DNA of 48,770 nt from Clostridia bacterium (GTDB lineage: Bacteria > Bacillota > Clostridia > Christensenellales > CAG-314): positions 1 through 48,770 of the forward strand of contig JAFTHP010000047.1 of assembly GCA_017457305.1 (NCBI GenBank), in the 5' to 3' direction. A program made the translations under genes and the position numbers. The notes below the pieces were generated by a model. The model did not search any database, was not told the origin of the DNA, and saw only the letters and a program-made list of their open reading frames with translations. Below, piece by piece: positions 1 to 6,878 of this stretch. The stretch's first letter is position 1; each line of letters opens with the position of its first letter.

Positions 1-284
1 AGCACTGTGTTTCCATGCTTGCAGCTGTGCCGCTTTCGGATGTAGTTGGATTGATGGGAAAAGGGAAAGCATCCTGGTCAAAGATATTGGAAGCATTGGA
101 CTATTACGGAATATCCTACGCATCCAAGGCGGTTTATACCAAGGACAATGCTTGCCCGCTGCCTGTGTGCTGTATCGTGAATAATGATAATAGATTTGTA
201 CTCTGGTATAAGGGTTCCTTCTGCGGTGTGCAGGAGGTTGACCCAAAGAAAACCAAAAGTTATATTGAGATTTTCACGGAATAA
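1..284 (+). CDS. 3' end of an unidentified protein, possibly cysteine-peptidase-like
   Basis: The reading frame is open to the left edge of the window, so this is the C-terminal part (about 94 residues visible) of a longer gene; the ATG at 15 is internal and has no ribosome site. The visible part begins with a His-Cys-Val-Ser stretch followed by a helix-like segment, then an SWSKILEALDYYGI block, and ends in beta-strand-like sequence containing FVLWYKG and a VDP motif. This order (Cys near the start of a helix, a later VLW strand, then a DP turn) loosely resembles C39 or papain-like peptidase folds, but the catalytic His expected before VLW is not seen. Function is unassigned. A hairpin terminator follows at 362. 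Confidence 0.55.
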   Translation, partial: HCVSMLAAVPLSDVVGLMGKGKASWSKILEALDYYGISYASKAVYTKDNACPLPVCCIVNNDNRFVLWYKGSFCGVQEVDPKKTKSYIEIFTE

Positions 285-361
285 TAGTTAGACAAATTTC
301 AATTTATCGAGTAGTTATAAGGGTATGCAATTGTATTAAAATTGTGTAACGTTGCCAAGAT

Positions 362-391
362 AGTCGCATCAAATTGATGCGACTTTTTTTA
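362..391 (+). terminator. intrinsic terminator after the first gene
   Basis: A perfect stem GTCGCATCA/TGATGCGAC with a 3-base loop is followed by seven T. Confidence 0.85.
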
Positions 392-433
392 TTTATCCAT
401 TGAAATGTTCTTTGATGTATGGTATATTTATAG

Positions 434-613
434 AGCAACATCTACGTTCAGTTGCTTACAATAGCTGCTGCACACGAAATGAGTATGGAACAGGTTTACC
501 ACGCGGCAATGATGGATCCGCACACCGGTAGTCAACTATCCACCGATGAAATTGTGTCATTGTGTGATGAGCTGAAAAAAGCGCACGAAGATGCTGGCTA
601 TCCAATTTTCTAG
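434..613 (+). pseudogene. C-terminal remnant of a GH4 glycosidase (alpha-galactosidase/alpha-glucosidase type)
   Basis: After an in-frame TAG at 431-433 the frame reads about 59 residues to a stop at 611-613. It contains a VQLLTIAAAH segment, then MEQVYHAAMMDPHTG, LSTDEIVSLCDEL and KKAH. From memory this order matches the C-terminal tail of NAD-dependent glycoside hydrolase family 4 enzymes (typically 430-470 residues): an NI.VQ.LT..AA block, a YHA.MMDP.T block and an L..DEI..L.DEL block. There is no start codon with a ribosome site and none of the Rossmann or metal-binding parts is present upstream in any frame. I read it as a decayed or recombined gene end. A 63-codon frame on the other strand at 456-647 is a shadow. 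Confidence 0.6.
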
Positions 614-847
614 CAAGATAGCGTCGTAAACAAAATGTCCTAAACAAAGACTTTTCCGTTTACAAAAAGGTGCTATCGAGCAGTTGCAAAACTAACATAA
701 AAATGCAATAATAGTACAAGAATTTCTGTTTCAAGAACTTTCATTATTTGTAGTAAATATTCCGCCAATTAACTGTATTTTTTACAATGCTAGTAGTATT
801 GGTTGGATAATTACTGCAACAGCAAAATAAACACAAAAGGTACACCG

Positions 848-1372
848 ATGACAATTAGACAATGCACAACACAAGATATACAAATGCTCGCTGACTTCTA
901 CGACCAAGTTGTTTTGCACCTAACACAAACGACAAATTGGCCCAAGTGGAGATACAAACAATACCCCAATGTTGACAGTGTAACGGAGGATATTACCCAA
1001 GGTGCACAATATGTTTGCTTGGATAGCGATGGTGTTGTTCTTGGCGCTTTTGTTATCAATCAGGATACTCGTGGAGCTTACGAAAAGGGCGATTGGTCTG
1101 TAAAACTGTCTGATACAGAGTACTATGTTATACATAGTTTCGCTGTAAACCCCAGTTTTTACAAAAAAGGCATAGCAAACTGCATGATTGACTACTGCAA
1201 ACTGTTGTGTATTGCTCGTGGTGCAAAGGCTATTCGCATCGACGTTGTGCCAACAAATGCCCCAGCCATTGCCCTGTACACAAGGAACGGATTTACCTTT
1301 GCTGGCGAAAAGGACCTTGATCGTGGCTTTGACGATATCCCAACTTTTTGTTTGTACGAGTTCAATTTTTAG
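848..1372 (+). CDS. GNAT-family N-acetyltransferase
   Basis: A 174-residue protein with the GNAT fold order: N-terminal TIRQCTTQDIQMLADFYDQV, central strands with VLGAFVI, the acetyl-CoA-binding beta4-alpha3 region (IHSFAVNPSFYKKGIANCMI, a variant of the V.P.Y..KGIG..L loop), then RIDVVPTNAPAIALYTRNGF, the typical C-terminal N..A..LY...GF motif. Substrate cannot be predicted; the family acetylates amines of small molecules or proteins in the cytoplasm. I chose ATG 848 because AAAGG lies 7-8 bases before it; an in-frame TTG at 803 would add 15 unlikely residues. It appears to be a single-gene unit ended by a terminator at 1394. Confidence 0.88.
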   Translation: MTIRQCTTQDIQMLADFYDQVVLHLTQTTNWPKWRYKQYPNVDSVTEDITQGAQYVCLDSDGVVLGAFVINQDTRGAYEKGDWSVKLSDTEYYVIHSFAVNPSFYKKGIANCMIDYCKLLCIARGAKAIRIDVVPTNAPAIALYTRNGFTFAGEKDLDRGFDDIPTFCLYEFNF

Positions 1373-1393
1373 TTCACTTTATCCACACACTAT

Positions 1394-1427
1394 AACCAAG
1401 TTTACATCTTTGTAGACTTGGTTTTTT
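1394..1427 (+). terminator. intrinsic terminator after the GNAT gene
   Basis: The stem AACCAAGT...ACTTGGTT is extended internally by TAC/GTA pairing and is followed by a run of T. Confidence 0.75.
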
Positions 1428-1665
1428 GTTGCCCTTTTCCTAGCTTACAAGGGGAGCTTTTTTAAAATTGTTATTAGTACGTAGGTGTGTTCATTAGCTT
1501 CCCACCGAATATTGTTATTCTAATATTTAGCAGTGTTTTGCCTTGTTACTATTTGAGTTTATTTGGCGACATTTTTACTATATGAAGTTTTGTATCTATC
1601 CTATTTTTATCGTTGTTACCTTTCTAATTTCCAATTATTTTTTTGTTGTAATTAACAAAATAGTA
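1428..1665. other. intergenic region with no gene seen
   Basis: This AT-rich stretch lies between the GNAT terminator and the copper promoter. There is a weak AGCT...AGCTTTTTT hairpin near 1452-1466, but no open frame with a ribosome site and no recognisable RNA. Confidence 0.5.
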
Positions 1666-1694
1666 TTGACGGGTGCAGCCATTTGGTATATAAT
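1666..1694 (+). promoter_or_regulatory. SigA-type promoter of the copper operon
   Basis: TTGACG at 1666-1671, a 17-base spacer and a perfect TATAAT at 1689-1694. Transcription should start near 1701, inside the CsoR operator. Confidence 0.88.
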
Positions 1695-1700
1695 TTAAGT

Positions 1701-1719
1701 AACACCCCTAGGGGGTGTT
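1701..1719. promoter_or_regulatory. CsoR operator
   Basis: A perfect 8-base inverted repeat around TAG: AACACCCC-TAG-GGGGTGTT. CsoR-family operators are G/C-tract palindromes of this form. It covers the predicted transcription start of copA, and csoR is the last gene of the same unit, so copper-relieved autorepression is inferred. Confidence 0.85.
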
Positions 1720-1730
1720 GAGAGGTGTAT

Positions 1731-4259
1731 ATGAAACAAAAGTTTTCCGTTACCGGTATGACTTGTGCCGCTTGTAGTGCACACGTGGAAAACTCGGTAA
1801 AAAAACTAAATGGTGTACAGTCGGTTGCTGTCAGTTTACTTACCAACAGTATGACTGTGCAATACGATGAGCAACTACTTTCCGCACAACAAATTATACA
1901 GGCTGTGCAAAGCGGTGGGTATGGTGCATCAACTACCGACAGTCAACAACCAAAGGTTAACAATCAACCTAGTGGAGTAACTTTGTCTAGGCTAATTTCT
2001 TCGTTAGCTTTGTGCCTTGTTTTGATGTACGTATCAATGGGGCATATGATAGGTTTGCCACTGCCAGCCTTTTTGTCTGGGGTGCAAAATGCTGTATCGT
2101 TTGCATTGATTCAGCTTTTATTGTGTTTGCCTGTGTGGTACATCAACCGCAATTACTATATTGTGGGATTTAAGCGCTTGTTCAAAGGTTCTCCAAATAT
2201 GGACAGTTTGATAGCTGTGGGATCCTCCGCAGGAGCAATCTATGCTGTTATTATCATCTTTGTTATGAGTAACGCTTTGGGGCTTGGCGATATAGCAACA
2301 GTACAAAAGTACCATCATCAGTTGTACTTTGAGTCATCCGCTATGATTTTGGCATTGGTGGATCTAGGCAAGTATTTCGAAGGAAAGTCCAAGCAAAAAA
2401 CAGGTAATGCGCTGGCAAAACTCAAAAACCTTGCTCCAAAGAAGGCTCTTTTGCTACAAGATGGTATCGAAGTGGAGGTAGATAGCTCCACAATTGTTGT
2501 TGGTAACGTTGTTGTTGTAAAGGCTGGCATGGTATTTCCTGCCGATGGTGTCGTAACTAGTGGCAGTTGTTTTGCCGACGAAAGTGCTATCAGCGGCGAA
2601 AGTATGGCTGTGGAAAAACTAACAGACAGCAAGGTTATTGGTGGAACTTTGTGTGTGGGCGGTTACGTTCAAGTTGCCGTGACCACCGTGGGGGAAGATA
2701 GCGTTTTATCCAAGATTATTACACTTGTGGAAGAAGCCAGCGGTTCCAAGGCTCCCATTCAGCGTTTGGCTGACAAAATCTCTTCTGTATTTGTACCTAT
2801 TGTGTTGTCAATTTCTTTGGTAACGTTGATTATTTGGCTAATTGTTAGCCGTTCTTGGTTTTTGTCACTAGATTTTGCCATTTCGGTGCTTGTTATTTCC
2901 TGTCCTTGTGCATTGGGGTTAGCAACGCCAGTTGCGTTGATGGTTGCCACAGGCAAAGGTGCAGAACACGGTATTCTTATCAAAAATGGCGAAGTGTTGG
3001 AGCACCTTGCTCAACTTCAATGCGTAGTTTTAGATAAAACTGGTACTCTTACCGAAGGCAAACCACAAGTAAAGGATTTTTATTCCACAATGGATAGCAA
3101 CACTTTCTTTGCAATTATCGGCGGAATTGAACAACAAAGCGAGCACCCACTAGGAAATGCAGTTGTAGCCCACGCACAACAAATGGGCATTTCTTTGGTA
3201 AAACCAACAGATTTCACAACAATAGCAGGTCAAGGTGTAGTTGCAACTGTCGATGGCAAAAGCTATGCAATTGGCAACAAACTACTTATGCAACAACAAG
3301 GGGTTGAGAACTCCACCTACCAAAAGGTACTAGACCAATATTTGCAAAAGGCGTACACCTGCTTGTTAGTAAGTTGCAACGGCGCATTTGTTGGAATAGT
3401 TGGTGTAGGCGACCAAGTAAAACAAACTTCCAAGCAGGCAATAGAGTGTTTGGACAAGTTAAATATAAAAACAGTACTTCTAACTGGCGACAACCAAGGT
3501 GCAGCGCAATCCGTTTGCAATGAAGTAGGCATAACAGAGTGTATTAGCGAAGTTTTGCCCCATCAAAAGCAACAACACATTGCCACTCTCAAGCAAAGCT
3601 ACTACACAGCAATGGTAGGGGATGGCATCAACGATGCTCCAGCACTAGCTACGGCGGATATTGGTTTTTCCGTTGCTAGCGGTAGCGATATTGCCATTGA
3701 TAGCGCAAGCGTCGTTCTAGTAAAAAATGATATTCGTGATGTTGCCACAGCGGTAGAACTATCCAAAAAGACGGTAAAAAACATCAAACAAAACCTATTT
3801 TGGGCCTTTTTCTACAATACTTTGGGTATCCCCATTGCTGCTGGCGTGCTGTACAACACTCCGCTTAATTTGCAACTTAGCCCAATGTTAGCGGCACTTG
3901 CAATGAGTATGTCGAGTTTGTTTGTAGTAACAAACGCACTAAGATTACGCTTTTTCAAGCCAAGTCACGCACAAAACAAGCAATGCAACCAAGGTTGCAC
4001 GTTACCCACAAATCCCACACAAATAAAAACGCAGGAGGAAAATACAATGACTTATCAACTATCAATCACAGGCATGATGTGTCCACATTGCACAGGACGC
4101 GTACAAAAAACTTTGGAACAAATCCCCGGTGTAACACAAGTGGAAGTTAGCCTAGAAAAGGGCACAGCAACCGTTCAATGTGCAAACGTTGAACAAAGCA
4201 CACTTGTCAACGCAGTAACAGAACAAGGCTACCCAGTAACGGAGATTGTTGCTCTATGA
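1731..4259 (+). CDS. copA: copper-exporting P1B-type ATPase CopA with a C-terminal CopZ-like domain
   Basis: An 842-residue Cu(I) efflux ATPase. It has an N-terminal HMA domain with MTCAAC (Cys12/Cys15), an eight-helix membrane part with the metal-site CPC (about 391-393), the phosphorylation motif DKTGTLTEG (Asp435), SEHPLG and the GDGINDAPAL hinge. After the last helices a polar Q/N/T-rich linker leads to a second HMA domain with MMCPHC (from Met773). Just before Met773 the mRNA has a strong AGGAGG at 4033-4038 with ATG at 4047, so a free 70-residue CopZ-like chaperone may also be made from this frame. ATG 1731 is preferred over an in-frame GTG at 1725 because GAGAGG (1720-1725) is correctly spaced to the ATG. 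The stop overlaps csoR. Confidence 0.95.
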   Translation: MKQKFSVTGMTCAACSAHVENSVKKLNGVQSVAVSLLTNSMTVQYDEQLLSAQQIIQAVQSGGYGASTTDSQQPKVNNQPSGVTLSRLISSLALCLVLMYVSMGHMIGLPLPAFLSGVQNAVSFALIQLLLCLPVWYINRNYYIVGFKRLFKGSPNMDSLIAVGSSAGAIYAVIIIFVMSNALGLGDIATVQKYHHQLYFESSAMILALVDLGKYFEGKSKQKTGNALAKLKNLAPKKALLLQDGIEVEVDSSTIVVGNVVVVKAGMVFPADGVVTSGSCFADESAISGESMAVEKLTDSKVIGGTLCVGGYVQVAVTTVGEDSVLSKIITLVEEASGSKAPIQRLADKISSVFVPIVLSISLVTLIIWLIVSRSWFLSLDFAISVLVISCPCALGLATPVALMVATGKGAEHGILIKNGEVLEHLAQLQCVVLDKTGTLTEGKPQVKDFYSTMDSNTFFAIIGGIEQQSEHPLGNAVVAHAQQMGISLVKPTDFTTIAGQGVVATVDGKSYAIGNKLLMQQQGVENSTYQKVLDQYLQKAYTCLLVSCNGAFVGIVGVGDQVKQTSKQAIECLDKLNIKTVLLTGDNQGAAQSVCNEVGITECISEVLPHQKQQHIATLKQSYYTAMVGDGINDAPALATADIGFSVASGSDIAIDSASVVLVKNDIRDVATAVELSKKTVKNIKQNLFWAFFYNTLGIPIAAGVLYNTPLNLQLSPMLAALAMSMSSLFVVTNALRLRFFKPSHAQNKQCNQGCTLPTNPTQIKTQEENTMTYQLSITGMMCPHCTGRVQKTLEQIPGVTQVEVSLEKGTATVQCANVEQSTLVNAVTEQGYPVTEIVAL
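4047..4259 (+). CDS. possible internal translation product: CopZ-like copper chaperone
   Basis: This lies in frame inside copA. AGGAGG at 4033-4038 stands 8 bases before ATG 4047, and the 70 residues from there form a complete HMA domain with the metal motif MMCPHC, the usual size of a free CopZ chaperone that delivers Cu(I) to CopA. No stop separates it from the ATPase, so a fusion is certain at DNA level; a separate product by internal initiation is inferred from the ribosome site, which is stronger than that of copA itself. Confidence 0.5.
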   Translation: MTYQLSITGMMCPHCTGRVQKTLEQIPGVTQVEVSLEKGTATVQCANVEQSTLVNAVTEQGYPVTEIVAL

Positions 4260-4510
4260 TGGCGGACAAACAAAAGATTTTTCGCCTACTCAAAACTGCT
4301 CGCGGACAAATTGATGGCATAATTCGCATGGCGGAAGAAAATCGTTATTGTATTGATATATCCACTCAGCTATTAGCTTGCCAAGCGTTACTTGGCACCA
4401 TCAACAAGGAAGTACTCAAAGCACACCTAAACAGTTGCGTTATGAACGCGCAGGAGGATAAGGAAGAAAAACTGCGCGAAATAGCTTCCGTACTAGATAA
4501 ATTGCTGTAA
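4256..4510 (+). CDS. csoR: CsoR-family copper-sensing repressor
   Basis: An 84-residue all-helical DUF156/CsoR protein. The N-terminal arginine-rich helix RLLKTARGQIDGIIRM contains the family signature, and the copper ligands Cys...His-x3-Cys are present (YCIDIS, then LKAHLNSC). The C-H-C set fits Cu(I)-sensing CsoR rather than the Ni sensor RcnR, which has extra His ligands. ATG 4256 overlaps the copA stop (ATGATGG; a second ATG follows at 4259), so the genes are translationally coupled. It is inferred to bind the palindrome at 1701-1719 and to release it when Cu(I) binds. Confidence 0.93.
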   Translation: MMADKQKIFRLLKTARGQIDGIIRMAEENRYCIDISTQLLACQALLGTINKEVLKAHLNSCVMNAQEDKEEKLREIASVLDKLL

Positions 4511-4544
4511 AAAACATTTGCAAGAATTGCAAAAGGCGCACTTT

Positions 4545-4552
4545 CATATACT
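4545..4552 (+). promoter_or_regulatory. SigE-like -10 element directly before yqfC
   Basis: CATATACT differs at one place from the SigE -10 consensus CATACAMT and ends 5 bases before the yqfC ATG. A partial -35 (GAATTGC, 4 of 7 to KMATATT) sits 14 bases upstream. Start of transcription would fall on the ATG. Confidence 0.4.
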
Positions 4553-4557
4553 AAAAT

Positions 4558-4827
4558 ATGAAAGCTTTTAATCAGTATTTACAAGACCTTTGCGGTTTGG
4601 AACTAACCACGCTTGCAAAGGGTTACAAGTACACCGTTTTTGGTGGATCAACAGTAGTAATAGAAGGGCACAAAGGACTTTGTGCCTTTTTGCCAACACA
4701 AATATCATTTTTTGTGGGTGGTGGACTATTGAAGGTGGAAGGTAGTAACCTTACCATAAAATGTGTCCAACGGCAAAGCGCCGTTGTGGTAGGAAAAATT
4801 GACAACGTGGCGGTATCAAATGGCTAG
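4558..4827 (+). CDS. yqfC: sporulation protein YqfC (YabP/YqfC family)
   Basis: 89 residues of the YabP/YqfC family, recognised from its central IEGHKGLCAFLPTQISFFVGGGLLKVEG pattern of beta strands (positions about 36-64) and from its place directly before yqfD and phoH, the conserved order in endospore formers. In B. subtilis the yqfCD genes are transcribed by the mother-cell factor SigE; the molecular role is not known. There is no ribosome binding site before the ATG, while a SigE-like -10 lies 5 bases upstream, so a leaderless message is possible. The stop overlaps the start of yqfD. Confidence 0.85.
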   Translation: MKAFNQYLQDLCGLELTTLAKGYKYTVFGGSTVVIEGHKGLCAFLPTQISFFVGGGLLKVEGSNLTIKCVQRQSAVVVGKIDNVAVSNG

Positions 4828-5902
4828 CAAATGTTCAATAACCTTCACAGGACTCAACATAAACCACCTATTAAACACTCTTGCAGCGCAAAACATAGCA
4901 GTTTTTGGCGTCAAACGCAACAAAAATAGCTGTACGATTTGTGTTTTGTCAATATCTGTTAGCAAGACTATTGATTTATTAAATAAAAAGTGTTATAATA
5001 TACAGAAGGTTTCCTATGGAGGCCTATTTGGTGCTGTAATTTTTGCTAAAAAGCATATTGCGCTGATGATTGCATTGTCAATTTTTGTGTTGGCGCTGTG
5101 CTTTACATCCAATATATGCCTAAAAGTGGAAGTTTGCGGCGACTTTTCGCTACAGCAAGTCAACGCCGTTTTGACGGAACTTGGCGTAGGTGTAGGAACA
5201 AAACTTTCCGCCATCAACAAGGATAGTGTAGAAAACTATCTTTGCAACAAATTGGGCGCATTGTATGCAACTGTCAACAACAAGTCTAGTGTGTTGTATG
5301 TTAGCGTATATCTGCCAAAAACTGTCGATACTCCCATTGACCTAAACAAAAAACGCAACATTGTTGCTCCTAGCCAAGGAATTGTACTTTCGGTAAGTTG
5401 TCAGCAGGGCACTCCGCTAGTAAAGGCTGGCGACAGTGTTGTCAAAGGCCAAGTACTAATTGAAGGCAGTAGGGTATTTGTAGACGGAACAAGTCAGCAT
5501 GTTTATGCCATTGGACAGGTTGTTTTGCAGTTATCCAGCACGGCATTTGCCCCATACACAGGCACAATGACAGTTACTCAACCAACCGGCAAGGTATACC
5601 ACAATACGGGTGTGTACTTGTTTGGCAAGCAGTACCAGCAACAACCGCCCTTTGATAATTACACAGTAAATAGCACAGTTACTGCGCTAAAACCGCTAAA
5701 TTTACTAATTAGCCACAACACCTACTATCAGTTGGCAACTGTAACGCAAAAGGCCACGTTAGAGCAATGCTTGCCACAACTCAAGCAACAAGCGGTACAG
5801 CAAGCCACACAAAAGTGCAGTTTTGTTGTGGAAGAAATTTTATACGAAATAACCAATCAGGGTGTAAAAGCCACTGTTTTGGGAACTATAACAATCAACT
5901 AA
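4820..5902 (+). CDS. yqfD: sporulation protein YqfD
   Basis: A 360-residue membrane-anchored sporulation protein, slightly shorter than the roughly 400 residues usual for the family. One N-terminal transmembrane helix (ALMIALSIFVLALCF, about residues 75-95) separates a small cytoplasmic region from a large outer domain rich in beta strands; NIVAPSQGIVLSV and AGDSVVKGQVLIEG resemble lipoyl/biotinyl-like hairpins of efflux adaptors, a known feature of the family. The start is ATG 4820 in ATGGCTAG overlapping the yqfC stop; an in-frame TTG at 4799 is less likely. It probably acts in the mother cell membrane during engulfment; the exact function is unknown. Confidence 0.87.
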   Translation: MASKCSITFTGLNINHLLNTLAAQNIAVFGVKRNKNSCTICVLSISVSKTIDLLNKKCYNIQKVSYGGLFGAVIFAKKHIALMIALSIFVLALCFTSNICLKVEVCGDFSLQQVNAVLTELGVGVGTKLSAINKDSVENYLCNKLGALYATVNNKSSVLYVSVYLPKTVDTPIDLNKKRNIVAPSQGIVLSVSCQQGTPLVKAGDSVVKGQVLIEGSRVFVDGTSQHVYAIGQVVLQLSSTAFAPYTGTMTVTQPTGKVYHNTGVYLFGKQYQQQPPFDNYTVNSTVTALKPLNLLISHNTYYQLATVTQKATLEQCLPQLKQQAVQQATQKCSFVVEEILYEITNQGVKATVLGTITIN

Positions 5903-5915
5903 CGGAGGAAACAAT

Positions 5916-6866
5916 TTGATTTCAAAAAAAATCCAAGTAGAAACAATGGATGAACTAATCAAAATATTTGGACCATTTGATGAAAATATCAAGTGCATTT
6001 GTACTGCTTTCGACGTTAAGGTGGTTGTGCAAGATGGACAAAGTAGCCTAATGGGGGAAGAATCCAACGTCGATTTGGCTATGAGAGTTGTAGATAAACT
6101 CAAAAACTTCATCTACAATGGCGACAACATTGATATTGGCAGAGTAAATTACCTTTGCGATTGTGCCAAGGCAGACAAACTGGAAGAAATTGACCAACTA
6201 CTAAACGACGTGGTTGCAATAACCAGCCGCGGCAAGCCTATCAAGAGTAAGACCGTCGGTCAAAAAAAGTACGTTGACCTAATGAAGAAAAACACCATAA
6301 CTTTTGGTGTTGGTCCAGCCGGTACAGGTAAAACTTACCTAGCAGTAGCCTTGGCGGTAAACGCTTTCAAAGCTAAGCAGGTAGAAAAGATAATTCTCAC
6401 TCGTCCAGCAGTAGAAGCTGGCGAAAAACTGGGCTTTTTGCCTGGCGACTTGCAAGAAAAGGTAAACCCTTATCTTCGTCCATTATACGATGCTCTGCAA
6501 GAAATGCTTGGCATAGAAACCTACAGCAAAATGATGGAAAGGGGCACAATAGAAATTGCTCCATTGGCGTATATGCGTGGTCGTACACTAAACAATGCCT
6601 ACGTCATTTTGGACGAAGCACAAAATACCACCAAGGAACAAATCAAAATGTTCCTAACCCGTCTTGGCGAAGGCAGCAGGATGGTAATCACAGGCGACTT
6701 GACGCAAGTGGACCTTCCAAGGGGACACACTTCTGGGTTAAGACACGCCATCAAAATTCTCAAAGATATCGAAGATATAGGCATAATCAAACTCAGCGAG
6801 CGCGACGTTGTTCGCCATCCATTGGTACAAAAGATTGTAAAAGCTTACCAATCGGAAGATAAATAA
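5916..6866 (+). CDS. phoH: PhoH-family P-loop ATPase
   Basis: 316 residues. The N-terminal third is a KH-like region (MDELIKIFGPFDENIKCI, then VVVQDGQSSLMG). The ATPase core has Walker A GPAGTGKT and a Walker B-type YVILDEAQNTT, followed by MVITGDLTQVDLP, all typical of PhoH/YbeZ. The family associates with ybeY and is thought to act in RNA metabolism; ybeY is two genes downstream here. TTG 5916 is the preferred start because GGAGG (5904-5908) is 7 bases before it; the first ATG (5946) has no site and would shorten the conserved N-terminus. Confidence 0.95.
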   Translation: MISKKIQVETMDELIKIFGPFDENIKCICTAFDVKVVVQDGQSSLMGEESNVDLAMRVVDKLKNFIYNGDNIDIGRVNYLCDCAKADKLEEIDQLLNDVVAITSRGKPIKSKTVGQKKYVDLMKKNTITFGVGPAGTGKTYLAVALAVNAFKAKQVEKIILTRPAVEAGEKLGFLPGDLQEKVNPYLRPLYDALQEMLGIETYSKMMERGTIEIAPLAYMRGRTLNNAYVILDEAQNTTKEQIKMFLTRLGEGSRMVITGDLTQVDLPRGHTSGLRHAIKILKDIEDIGIIKLSERDVVRHPLVQKIVKAYQSEDK

Positions 6867-6878
6867 CAGAGGATAACA

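Noticed and set aside
456-647. 63-codon frame on the minus strand
   Set aside because: It mirrors the GH4 remnant on the plus strand, has no ribosome site and its sequence resembles nothing.
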